DNA of 64,000 nt from Platanthera guangdongensis (lineage: Eukaryota; Streptophyta; Magnoliopsida; Asparagales; Orchidaceae). The notes under the pieces were generated by a model. That model was not told where the DNA came from. It ran no database searches and saw nothing but the letters and a program-made list of their open reading frames with translations. Positions within the stretch are counted from its first letter, which is position 1; every line of letters starts with the position of its first letter. The stretch covers positions 120,401,900-120,465,899 of the forward strand of contig CM077158.1 in NCBI GenBank assembly GCA_039583875.1, read 5' to 3'. Shown here in pieces: positions 10,175 to 21,296 of this stretch. Made by a program: the position numbers and the translations under genes.

Positions 10175-11149
10175 GTCCTGCCACCTCGTCCTGCTGGTTG
10201 TACTAGTGATCCATCTCCTCGAGCTCCTAAAATGATACAATCACAAACGACTGTTAGTCATAATGATTAAGCCATTATCTTCCACGCTTCCGCACTACCA
10301 AGCTTAGCCCTTATGTATGCCTCTAAAGGACACACCAGATTCACCACATACTAATACTGACAAGCCTGCCAGTATTTAAGGTCGGGGGTGCGATTTTGGG
10401 GATTGTCCTCTAAACCGCAGTATAAATAACATACTGGCCCCTCAAACCCTCACACCTCACTTGAGTCATTGTACTGCCATCGGTGTAACGATTGACCCAG
10501 TACCGTATGACCCGCCACTAATATGTTCTACGCACATGAAAATTATTTCCAACCCGAGCCTCCAGCTCGCAGGACAAAGCCCGTCCTGATCCAAATATCA
10601 GAGCCTCCAGCTCATAGGACAAATACCCGTCCTGTATCCAAACATCTAAGCCCCCAGCTCGTAGGACTAAACTCATCCTGAATCCACCAAACATCTGAGA
10701 TGCCAGCTCGAAAGACTAAAACCCGTCCTGCATCCAAACATCCGAGCCTCCAGCTCGCAGGACAAAAATCTGTCCTGTATCCAAACATCTGACCCTCCAG
10801 CTCGCAGAACAAAAATCTGTCATGTATCCTTCCAACCCTAAACGGGGGAGTTTGTCACATTGTTCCCTTAACTTATTAGACTACTCTTGTCTAATTCTTG
10901 TTATACGTAGCAGGTTAGGGTTAATCCTTGGACTGGCCAAGGCTTGCCTGGTGAAGGGCTCTCGAGGGCACTAGGAATTACAATGGGCTGAAGCCCAAAG
11001 CTCCCTTTCTCCATGACACTTACTTTTATTGGTGTCTACCCATTATTAATACCCCAATCTCATTGTTGCTCTTGAGTAGACCTAGTGGTTAAAAGTACTT
11101 ATTATAGAGGACGACGATCTTTCACCGACCCCCATTATAATTATTCTCA
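10175..11149 (-). repeat. Truncated LTR of the 'concatemer' gypsy family
   Basis: From 10175 the sequence matches 18778 and 23357 onward (CCTGCCACCTCGTCCTGCTGG) and ends with TTATTCTCA, the counterpart of the LTR ends at 20318 and 24859. About 550 bp present in the other copies (after GCCATTATC, corresponding to about 18885-19435) are deleted here. Because the outer terminus ends in CA and no RT follows it, this is the outer end of an LTR or a solo LTR. Confidence 0.8.
10555..10830. repeat. 47-bp minisatellite inside LTR (copy 1)
   Basis: About six degenerate units of GAGCCTCCAGCTCGCAGGAC followed by AAAAACCCGTCCTGTATCC and AAACATCC. Each unit holds CAGGAC...GTCCTG, a 6-bp inverted repeat with an 8-base spacer. 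The same array is at 19735-20010 and 24275-24545. Confidence 0.8.
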
Positions 11150-11163
11150 TGTGGCTTGCACTC

Positions 11164-11597
11164 AAACACTCGTTACTATAGAGTGACCTACTTGTGATCC
11201 CGACCAGGGTTTCAACTTCCCAATATAGTTCTCAATCCAACCACATATCACATCCCATGTGGGTCCTAGTGTTATAAGTCACTTTTGCTAAATGCAGCTC
11301 ATGACCTAATACTAATCTGTATGAGATGACATCCAATCCTTTGGGCCAAATGCGCCTAAATGTTTATCATGGGTAGGTCACTCTAACACTCGTTACTATA
11401 GAGTGACCTACTTGTGATCCTGACAAGGGTTTCAACTTCACAATATAGTTCTCAATCCAACCATATATCATATCCCCTGTCAGTCCTATTTTTATACGTT
11501 ACTTTTACTAAACGTAGCCAATGACCTAATACTAATCTATATGAGATGACATCCAATCCTTTAGGCCAAATGCCCCTAAATGTTTATCATGGGTTTA
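11164..11597. repeat. Two-copy 220-bp tandem duplication
   Basis: The segment beginning CACTCGTTACTATAGAGTGA at 11167 recurs at 11387 (period 220) and stays alignable to GTTTATCATGGGT near 11597, with scattered substitutions. Confidence 0.85.
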
Positions 11598-13815
11598 CCT
11601 TATGTGTGAAGTTGCCCCTTTATGATTTCACCATTTTTCTAGGTATTTATGGTCTTAAATTAAATCATGTGATTAAGTGTACTAGGTCACTTTGAATACG
11701 AACTACCTTATCCAAAGGTCCAACATACCTAAGTAATTTTCTTGGAGTTCTTCTAGGTTTAATATGACTGTCTACTAAAGATTTGATTTATCAGATTTGA
11801 ATTTCTATTTATTCTCCATTTATGAATAAACCATAATTAACCCATTTTCTTAATGAAATACTTCAACTATACAACCAAAAATTCTTAGAAAATTGTTGGA
11901 GATTAATATTGATATAATAACACATAATACAGAATTTCATGATACTATCCAGTGATTTGACTTAACAAAATTCCATAATAATGATATTACCAAAATGCCA
12001 CTACTTGAGTTTTTAACATACATAATCACCCATAAATTATCAAATAAATACACATTCTAATCATAGAATTAAGATGCTATAAATTTTCTAATAATTATTC
12101 AGCTATAATTTTCTTTACTTTTAATTAATTTCTATAAAGGGCCAATAAGGTATTTCTACTATAAACTCAAGATAAAATTTTCAAACAAGCTTCTAAAATT
12201 TTTCAGAAGTGTATGATATCCTACTAGGGCTTGTGACAGAGTTTTAGAATTTATAAAAGTAATTGGCCCTATTTTAAAATTTTATTTCCAAATGGACATA
12301 ATTTCTAATAATTCCATTTAATGGGATTTTTGAACCCAAAAATCCCATCCTTCCTATGGGAGGTGTAATTCATCCTTATAAGCCTCTGTCCAGAGTTTCA
12401 TGGACATGCATTGGGCCAAATGGGCTAAATTCCCACTTTTCCATTTCCACTATAGGCAGACAAAATTTCAATATACCTTCATCATGCATGTTGGATTTCC
12501 CAAACATGCAGAAGTCAAAATGGCCTAAAATTTTTACCATGGTCATATAATGACCCATGGCCTTGCCACCCAAATTCGGGGGCATTTGGAGTTATGGATC
12601 TCCAAAAATTCAATTAAATTAATAAATGATATTTCTCCAAAAATACATTCCAAAAATTTCCATTTTTGGTCAGTACCTAAGTCTTAATCACATACATGAC
12701 CAAAATCCCAGGTCATGTCGACCTAGGGTTTTGCTTGGGCACTCATTTAAAGACTACCCTAGCCTAGGATCAGTTTTGGTAGGATAGCCCTACATGGAGC
12801 TGAAAAACTCTAAATTACAACTTTAGAGTCTCATTTTAAAGGTAAGCCTAGAGCTACATTTTATATGTTGAACATATTTTCTGAATCTGCCTCTAAGAGG
12901 CCTAAAATTAGCCGGCAAGATACATAATAAAGTGTGATAGATTATTAAGATTAATATATTTATATAACACGAATCTCAAAGCACAAATGGAGGGCATCCA
13001 TTCATCTTCCTCCTCCAGCCAAGGGTCGAGATTGCCCCGACCTAGAGCCTCGTCAAAATTCATTTCCCGGCCACCCTGAGGCCTCCACGACCGGCTACCA
13101 CCACCACCTCCGTTGAGGTGGTGGCCATCATTTGGCGGCGAAATGGTGGCCGGAAATCGCATCTCCGACGATCCCGAGCAAGCTCAAAAGCTTGACATTT
13201 TCTCCCACACCTCACTTGTATCCAAGTTCAATTGTGCTCAAAATCTCACCTAAATGATCTATGAGGCTAGCATAAAGGGAGAGGAGGAGAAACGGACCTT
13301 AATCGGAGCCCTACGATGGCGGCGGCGCTGGTTGGCCATGGAATTTCACCTCTCCGGCGAGCTTGCTCCCGAACTCGCTTCTCCAACAAAAGTATCGATC
13401 CAGATATCGAATTCCACTCCTTTCAGTGCTCTGAAGCTAATGGTGAAGTCAAATTTGGGTGTAGTGGGCTGGTTATGGTATTTTGAGTAGTGGGAATTTC
13501 GACCAAGAATTGGATGCTTCACCATGGCTGCCATGTGTCATGTAATTGGGCTAGAAAGGATGAGAGTGACTACTGGAGCTTAGAGGAGGGCTTGGGAAGA
13601 GAGTAAGCGGGCCACATTGCCTTCATCCCCATTTTCCTCTCTTTTCTCTCTCCTACAATTAGCAAATTCCTAAAGTGCCCCATTGTATGTCACTACCCTC
13701 CAAATCGAGAGGGTAGATGCTGTAAATGAGCACTTGGGTTTGTCATGGGCCTTGGCTCATGGGCTTAGCCCATGGGGAATGAGCTTGGCTCTCATTTTCT
13801 ACTTTAGTCCACACG

Positions 13816-14150
13816 TTGACTTTATTGACTTTTGAGTTGACTTTGTCAACTTGAGAAGTGGCATGTCCCCACTTGATGGTCATGAACCCTATGGCATCAC
13901 CCAACATGGGTTGGGCCATGACTTGAGGCCTTAGCCCATTAGGAATGGGTTTGGTCTTTAAATCTCCTTAATTAGGCTTAGGTTGACCAAGTCTGACCTT
14001 AGGGTTGACTTGGTCAAATTGGTGAGTGGGCTGACTCCACTTGGTGATCATGAGCCCTATAGCATCACCCAACATGGGTTGGGTCATGTTTATGCCCCAC
14101 TTGGGCTAATTGGGCCTATATGTGTTGATTTAACCAAATTAGGGTTATGG
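13816..14150. repeat. Diverged 168-bp tandem duplication
   Basis: CCCCACTTGATGGTCATGAA at 13867 matches CTCCACTTGGTGATCATGAG at 14035; both are followed by CATCACCCAACATGGGTTGG and preceded by TTGACT-rich text. Divergence is higher than in the 220-bp pair. Confidence 0.7.
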
Positions 14151-14439
14151 TTGACTTGGGTCAACTTGGGTCAATGGTTGACCAAATGATGTGGCTTTTG
14201 GTTCACTTAAATTTCTTTTAGGGTTAGTGGCATAGTGGTGGGGTCAATGTGTACCTATGATTCTATTTTGGGCTAGTTTGACCTGATTTGACTTGAACCC
14301 TATAGTGGACCCTATGTGAATCCACCCTAACTCCTTCGGTCCAACCTAGCCTAACCCCATTCATCCACCACATGTTCTAACCTAATCTAAGTCATGGGGT
14401 CTTGTAGGAAATGGGATGTTACAAATCCCAATAAATAAA

Positions 14440-15190
14440 TAAAAAATTTCGTCCTCGAAATTCATGTTCGGTTCTACGGGGTTTCTATGCATAAGAATTT
14501 AAGAAACTTCTCAAAACAAAAATACTTAAGATATACCTGAGGTGAAGAGTCTCGGGTATCGTTCACGCATCAGATCCATCGACTCCTAGGTGTGCTCCTC
14601 CTATTCGTGATTGGTCCACAACACCTTTACCAAAGGAACCTTCTTCTTCCGCAACACACGAATTGTCGTGTCATCGATCCGGACCTGCTCTAAACGGACT
14701 GATCTATCAGGTGCCTCCGAGCCTACTGTAGTGGTAATGTGTTGTTCTGGCCGAAGGAGAGCTCTCTGAAGCGAGGAGACATGAAACAAAATATCCTACA
14801 AAGTCCCTAACTCTGGTGGCAGCTCCAGCCTATAAGCCAAAGGACCGATCCGCTCCAGGATCAAGTATGGTCCTATATATCGAGGGCTGAGCTTCTTATG
14901 CCTCCGCACACATGAGACACCGTGAACCTGATGTATCTTCAGGAATACCCTATATCCCACCTAAAACTCTACCTTTCGATGCCCCGTATCGTAATACTTG
15001 ACCTGTCGACTCTGAGCCCCCAACATCCGATCCCTGATTAGTCATATCTGAGCATTTGTATCCTTAATATATTCCGATCCAAGTGCCCTGTTGTCCTCAT
15101 CCTGAACCCAAGATAGAGGTGTCTGACACTTCCTACCCAATAGGCCTCGTGATTGTTGTTATAAGAAACTCTATCAGAGGTAATAACCCC
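14440..15190 (-). pseudogene. Integrase C-terminus and chromodomain-like tail, Tekay-type
   Basis: Minus-strand translation shows GRKCQTPLSW near 15140, then a KYYDTGHRKVEF-like stretch (about 15000), SPRYIGPY and [14 protein letters not shown] (about 14890-14820), FHVSSLQRAL (about 14785) and VPLVKVLWTNHE (about 14605). This is the standard order of a chromoviral integrase end: post-catalytic GRKC motif, GPF/Y-type module, VFHVS motif, degenerate chromodomain. Stops and frame changes interrupt it, for example near 14800, 14960 and 15170. The catalytic core is not recognisable to the right. Confidence 0.8.
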
Positions 15191-17800
15191 CTTCCAAATG
15201 TACTTTCGTTATATTTTGGCATACTCATAATCCAAATTATGTGGACATATTTTCAAGACCTCCGAAATATTACCATCAAAATAAACCTTAATCACACATT
15301 GGATTGTAGTCCCTTACGACCAATGATCACCAAAACATGTGAAAATCAACAATCTCATAATTAGAAATCTTTTCTATTCCGGTCCACCTAAGTTATTACT
15401 TATCAACCAACGTGAACTTACAATCACCATAAAAATATCATGCACATTAAACCAAAACTATTATGTATAGCAGTTAACCAACTTCCGAGATCATGATGTG
15501 ATGAAAAGATCATCATTTTGTTTCTCCCAAATTCAAGACTTATCACATCTCTACCTAAACAGTAATACATAATTCATAGTGTGTTCACCTTTTGAGCACA
15601 CATCAAGAGATCATTATTTATATTGATGTTCATACAAATTACTCACAATCGCTTTTCACATATAGTCTAATTCATAAATTTATAAGCGTATATTTTCAGA
15701 ATGGTGAGATCTGACACAAATCAATTTCATCATAAAGAGAATCTTATTAAGCACTAATTACTTCTCGTGTGATTTCACCGTATACGCCTTTGATAGTCAA
15801 GATCTATATCTCATTATCATGAATCCTCCTAACGGTGATTATAATGTTATCAAGGTATGCATCCCGGTCTCGATGTTATCATAATCAAGGGGTCATATAT
15901 ATATATGACAACTTTAACTCATCATCCACCCCTTTTCAATTTGTTGAGTCCTTACATTTATAATGTCATGCCATGGGAAATTAATCTTATTTATCATAAC
16001 GTTATCTTATTTCAATTCTTAAGTTCCAATATAATGACTTTTGCTTAATTGAGTCATTCAAGATTATAGTTCACCATTATGATCATGTGACTGGCTATTT
16101 CATGTAAGTGTGAATAGTAATGATATTTCATCATTGTGTTTAATTCTCCAAATCCCAGCCCCTTTTAGGATCAGACAAGATAGTATTAAATCATACCTAA
16201 CCATAGAAAAATTAATTATTATATTTTAAACGCAAGACGTTATCTTATCAAGATTTCTAATTATAACTTAAACTATCTCCCAAAGTATAAGGGTAAGTAA
16301 ACCATTCAAATTTGAAAAGGATTGATTTTTTGAGAGAACACACCATCATCAAACACTTTTGTTTTGGTTCTGGTGATCATCAGAGCCAGATCCAAATGAT
16401 CGTACTTATAATATATATCTTACAGTTCAATATGTTTTTTTTCACTTGATATTAATTTTTCTGGGTCGTTATACTCTCAATTTCATAAACAAAATTATTC
16501 AAAACTTTGAATTCTCACTTACGGATTCTAATCGTATAACACTTAAGACCCGTGATCACTCCTTCATATTACCATGATGTTACCATATCCTAATTTGTAT
16601 GTTTCCAATCTAATGACCTGGTTATGTTAGGTAGGCGCAGGTAGCAGTGATCAATCATCGTGTTTACTTCTCCCAATTGTACACATTAAATATGAGATAA
16701 TCATGAGCCATAGTTATGCAAAAATTCCGGATATCCTTTTTACTTGTACTGAATTCTCAATTCACCTTGGCTTTCTCTTGCAATATATCAAATCCTTAAC
16801 CGACGATATAATCATTAATCGTGTGTCACGTCAATTGGGTTAAAGTGTTAGGGCATCTAGGAACATGCTTTATTGAGGTAACACACTACTTTAATTATAC
16901 ATAAAACCTTTGTATCGTTGTTACTACTTGATTTTAGTTTATCGAAAAGCCATTTGTTCGAATGCTTGTGGATTACGCACAACTTGTTTCATTCTTTGAA
17001 TATAGTATGTCATTATACATTAATGAAATTACAATTTTTTTAAGTTGTGTCAAGAAATCATCTGATTCACAAGCCTGAGAAGGTTTCTAACATATCATGA
17101 CGATTTTCCTTGTTCTAGGGTAATGTTCAAATATCGATTCTCCAAGATCAATATATTTGCGACACAACGTTTTCTAAACAAGATCCAGGGAAATCCAAGT
17201 CGTTAACAATTTAGCCCAATAAACAAAATGATAGGCCCACATACCTTTTGGGCTAAATTCCGTTAATATTTATTGTGAATTCCTCTTATATGTGCACTCA
17301 ATCCTTAGGTCTAACAATCTTAGACCTGGAGTTCCACCTGGAGACTAATTGATATGCTACAGACCTTAAGCACTTAAGGTTACTATTTACGACAATCTTC
17401 TTAATGTCATCATGTGACCCAACCAAAAAAATGGGTCTCTTCTAAAACTTGAATTCTTATTCGACCTTTGGTATTTTTCACGGTGGTTGTCTCCGCATAA
17501 TCAAGTCATCGGTGCGAGGGTTAAGTTTAGGAGTACCCTACCATTCCACTAATAGATTATACGCACCAATTCTCCTTAAGGCGGTACTATCAGCTTGGGT
17601 AAGAAGTGAAAATATCACTCGATAGGTGGAGTAGGGACATCGGAATTTAATCCATAAGCAGTGACTCTTGTGTCAAATTCTTCCCTTGGTAAATTTGGGT
17701 ATCCTCGCACATTAACCAATCAATCTCCGAGGTCGATTTTAGACTCGGATACACTACGAAATCCTCTTGGTAAGTCAAACTAAGGTGGTGTCCCAATTGG
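15191..17800. other. AT-rich stretch without recognisable content
   Basis: About 2.6 kb with no ORF above about 90 codons, no LTR ends and no conserved retroelement motif on either strand. It may be decayed pol of the minus-strand Tekay-type element. The only local structure I see is an 18-bp perfect palindrome, GTCATATATATATATGAC at 15892-15909, and an imperfect one around TGATCA near 16371. Confidence 0.5.
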
Positions 17801-17965
17801 ATTGGCCTAACTCATTGTTTAAATGGACTATTTTCTGTGACTTTTTACACATGGGCACACCATTGCTTCCACTACATAGTTTGTCCCCAATCTATTGCTC
17901 GAGTGGGGTGACCTAGTGTTGTGGACTTCTTTCTCATATGATCGTTTGTTCCTCTGATAACAGTT

Positions 17966-18283
17966 TGTAATACCCCTCCCCTTACGAAGGAGTTAACTCG
18001 GTCTTATGACCAGAACTGCCGTCTTACGGTGATACCTAACACACGGGCTAGTCAACACCGCAAGATGCCAATTCTGCCGGCTAGTATGATCATTCAACCC
18101 ATTTGGCTAATCGAGAAAAGAAGTATAATAAGTAGTAAAATATAACTAACAAGTCCACAGTCACAGGTGCAACATCGTATATATATAATGTATATTACTA
18201 GATTCCATGTTGAGTACAAAAGGGAGAAGGGCTTATGCCTGGTACATTCCTATAAATGCAAATCTCGCTCTCACTCTCGGCAC
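17966..18283 (-). repeat. Partial LTR of concatemer family
   Basis: Starts TGTAATACCCC and aligns with the first about 320 bp of the LTRs at 18377 and 22954 (shared CAACACCGCAAGATGC and AGTAGTAAAATA-type text), then breaks off after CACTCTCGG. The preceding CTCTGATAACAG is a decayed minus-strand primer site. Confidence 0.8.
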
Positions 18284-18361
18284 GATTCTAATTGGGTCAT
18301 TGTGGATAGATTGTCCAAGGTGGCCCAGTTCATATCGATCAGGAAGGACAGCCCAGTTGCA
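18284..18361 (+). pseudogene. Integrase scrap on the opposite strand
   Basis: Plus-strand translation gives HDSNWVIVDRLSKV followed by AQFISIRKDSPV, matching the gypsy integrase motif [13 protein letters not shown] at 41547-41585 in this window. Only about 25 codons are present, wedged between a broken LTR and the primer site of the next LTR. It is on the strand opposite to the concatemer's own genes, so it did not come from simple deletion within one unit. Confidence 0.75.
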
Positions 18362-18362
18362 G

Positions 18363-18373
18363 CTCTGATACCA
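18363..18373 (-). other. Primer binding site (minus strand) next to LTR at 18377
   Basis: CTCTGATACCA is the reverse complement of TGGTATCAGAG, three bases left of the LTR end TGTAAG; it shows that the LTR at 18377 reads on the minus strand and served as a 5' LTR. Confidence 0.8.
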
Positions 18374-18376
18374 GTT

Positions 18377-20318
18377 TGTAAGACCCCCTCCCCCTTACTC
18401 AGGAGGGTACCCGGTCTTATGCCTAGAACCACCGCCTTACGGTCACACTAACACACGAGCTAGTCGACACCGCAAGATGCTGATTATGTTGTCTAGTGCG
18501 ATCATTCAACACATTTGGCCAATCGAGAAAAGAAGTATAACAAGTAGTAAAATAGAACTAACAAGTCCACAGTCACAGGTGCAACATTATATATATATAA
18601 TGTAGATTACTAGAGTACACAATGAGTAGAAAATAGAGGTGGGCTTATGCCTGGTACATGCCAATAAAATCTAATCTCTCTCACACTACAACACTAAGCG
18701 AAAATGGAAGCTGTAACACTCATCATCACCTGATGTCGAGCTATAGTAGTAGTAGTGCGCGGTAAATGATCCTCATGTCCTGCCACCTCGTCCTGCTGGT
18801 CTCGCTGGCGCTCCATCTCCTCGAGCTCCTAAAATGATACGGTCATTACAGACCGTTAGTCATAAAGACTAAGCCATTATCGTCCTCGCCTCACCCCCGC
18901 GACTCCTAGGAACCGAGCGGGAGGAATAAAGCGGAGGACAATAAGGGGTATAAAAAGTATTGCAGGTGACTGTTGATCTAATCTATTATGGTTGTATAAT
19001 AACAAGTATATCACTAATTTAGCAGTTTTATATAGCACAAGTCAAGAAGTAAAAACAATACTGAAAAGAAGTGCGGTAAGTAGAGTAAACTACTGAACAG
19101 AAATGTAAATTAGATACCACTACACTAACATCACAGATGTACCTTAACTTATATGAATGGTCATACAAACTTATAAGTTAAGGTTCCTCAAATATAACTT
19201 ATCATATAAAAGAGTCCATACAAATTTATATGATAAGGATCTATGGTGCGTATGTCCTAAGTATGCATGTATGATATGGTATGCGGGCTATGATTCATAC
19301 AAGTGAAACTCACACACACGACTCTGTGATCACGGACCTTTAGTTCCTCGATTTTGGAAGCTAGCTTCACTCCCAGGAGCCTCTGTAGTGGCCAACGGAG
19401 ACAGTGGGTTGGGCCACCCCACTCCTAGGCGGGTATCCGCACTACAAGGCCTAGCCCTTATGTATTACTCTGAAGAACATACCAGAGTCGCCACATACTA
19501 ATGCTGGCAAAACCACGAGTCATTTCCTTGGCTAAGTGAGAACCACACTTGCCAAGTCAACGTTTCGACGTCGGTGCGAACGACCGTCTAGTATCGAAGA
19601 CCCACCACCTTTATGTACATGCAATTAATATAAATTTAGATCTCCAAGCCATTGGCTCCACAGACTAACCCTTCCATCAAAACCTTCCGAGCCACTGGCT
19701 TGCCGGGCTAACTTGCCCATTTCCAAAACCACCGAGCCTACCGCTCGTAGGAAGCAAAACCGTCATGTATCCAAACATCCGATCCTCCAGCTCGCAAGAC
19801 AAAAACCTGTCATGTATCAAACATCCGAGCCTCCCGCTCACAGGAAAAAAACCCGTCCTGTATCAAAACATCCGAGCCTCCAGCTCGCAGGACAAAATTC
19901 GTCGTAGAATAAACCTCTCAAGCCATCAGCTCATAGGATCAACCTGTCCTGATATCAAACTCTTGAGCCTCCATCTCGCAGGACTTACTGTCCTGAAACC
20001 CACAAACCCTTCATGGGTGAGATTGTCACATCGTTCTCTTAACCTATTAGACTACTCTTGCCTAATGCTTATTACATCTAACAACTTAGGGTTAATCATT
20101 GCATTGCCCAGGGCATGCCCGATGAAGTACTCTCGGGGGGACTAGGAACTACGATGGGATGAAGCTCAAAGCTCCCTTTCTCAACGACACTTACTCTTAT
20201 TAGTGTTTAACCATTATTCATACCCAACTCTCGTTGTTACTCTCATGTGAAACTAATGACTTAAGGTATTGTTGGGAGAGCGGCGGTCATCCGCCGGCCT
20301 CTATTCTAGTTATTCTCC
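18377..20318 (-). repeat. LTR of concatemer family, copy B
   Basis: 1,942 bp, from TGTAAGACCCCC to TTATTCTCC, homologous throughout to 22954-24859. On the left it has a primer site, on the right it runs straight into RT codons. It carries the 47-bp minisatellite at 19735-20010. Confidence 0.85.
19735..20010. repeat. 47-bp minisatellite inside LTR (copy 2)
   Basis: Five to six units of the CCTCCAGCTCGCAGGAC...GTCCTGTATC repeat, more degenerate than at 24275. The CAGGAC/GTCCTG inverted repeat is kept in most units. Confidence 0.8.
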
Positions 20319-20578
20319 TTGGGGGCCATCCTGTATGGTGCCCGTGACATGGGTCTCGCTCCCGACACCCACTGAATCCCGAAGTCCATATCTTTAACCG
20401 GTGGCAATCCAAGCAACTTCTCCGGGAATACGTAGGATAAATCCCGAACCACCGGAATATCAGCAATAGAAGATTCTTCTCCCGCCATCTCGAAGCAGAT
20501 CAAGTATACCTCATCTCCATGCTCATGGGCCTTGACAGCATATACAGATGATAATAGAAGATGGGAGATAGGCCTAAT

Positions 20579-21296
20579 TGTTGAAATCAAAAACTCGGTC
20601 CCTTGTGGAGTTCACCCTTGGGGAAGGGGTGATCACGCACCTACTTCTCTCCTGCAAGCAAAACAACAAAGGAAGCAAAGAGGAACTGAACCAAGGGCTC
20701 GGCGAGAGAACCCACCAGACACCCGAAAGATCTTAGAGCGCTTCCCCTCCTTAGCCAAAGTCCAAGCTAAGGTATCCTTAGAAAGCGCTTGAGAGATGGA
20801 GCAAGGGGGCACAAGAAGCATGCTTTCTGAGGTAACACTTGGGTCCTATTTATATAATTCTGAAAATGGCCAGCAAATAGCCAACTCCCGCTGTTCTGAA
20901 TGGCTATGTGCAGTCCAGGTTGGACTGCCAACAACATAACTTCGCTATTTTAAAGGGCTATGGGCAGGCCAGCGGTGGCAAAATAGTAAAAAATACCTCA
21001 TAGACCTGGGCGAGCTGAGGAGCTCGGCCACCCCTGAAGATCCTGCTCGTCTGCTGTCTGCCGAGCTCCTTAAGGCGAGTGCGAGCTGGGCCACTATGCT
21101 CGCCCTTCGATTGGCCTCCATTAGTCGAGCCCAGCTCGACGAAACATAAGGTTGGCTCGACGAATGTCGAGCTCGGGGTCGACGAATGCCGAGCTCAGGC
21201 TTCAGATTTCCCTGCCGAGCTCGTCGGGGGCCTGGGTGATCTGAACCGGCCGGTCTGACTCCTGGCGACCCCACTCGCAGGATACGGGGTTGTACA
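20579..21296 (-). mobile_element. Solo LTR with CTAAT target-site duplication
   Basis: The 718-bp block starts TGTTGAAATC and ends GGGTTGTACA. CTAAT occurs immediately before (20574-20578) and after (21297-21301). Removing it makes the flanks continuous with the uninterrupted homolog near 25110. Orientation is minus, judged from TATATAAAT followed by AGGACCC read on the minus strand. The U3 side has clustered GAGCTC/GTCGA words. Confidence 0.9.
20848..20856 (-). promoter_or_regulatory. TATA box of the solo LTR
   Basis: The minus strand reads TATATAAAT then AGGACCC, about 440 bp from the LTR start at 21296; the context resembles the Copia-1 box. Confidence 0.5.

Larger units (their letters stand above)
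11150..14423 (-). repeat. 3' LTR of the decayed Tekay-type element
   Basis: The LTR start on the minus strand (TGTAACATCCC at 14423) is well defined by the adjoining pol end. It is long, with an AT-rich left half and a GC-rich leader-like part near 13010-13340. It has two internal tandem duplications (11164-11597 and 13816-14150). No coding content. Confidence 0.5.
11150..15190 (-). mobile_element. Decayed Tekay/Del-type gypsy, minus strand: LTR plus integrase end
   Basis: Reading the minus strand: integrase C-terminus and chromodomain-like tail (about 15190-14440), a stretch around GAGGACGAAATTTTTTATT, then an LTR starting TGTAACATCCC at 14423 and running leftward about 3.3 kb. The left LTR end is uncertain; 11150 (TGTGGC) directly abuts the end of the preceding LTR fragment and would give TGT...ACA ends. 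The rest of pol and the 5' LTR are not recognisable. Confidence 0.6.

Noticed and set aside
10612..10812. Cys/Gly-rich repeat protein on the minus strand (also 24218-24484)
   Set aside because: Translation of the 47-bp minisatellite; 47 is not a multiple of three, so a frame is kept only briefly by chance.
18167..18451. 94-codon plus-strand gene
   Set aside because: Only its middle (18284-18361) has meaning, as an integrase scrap; the rest is LTR sequence on the opposite strand.
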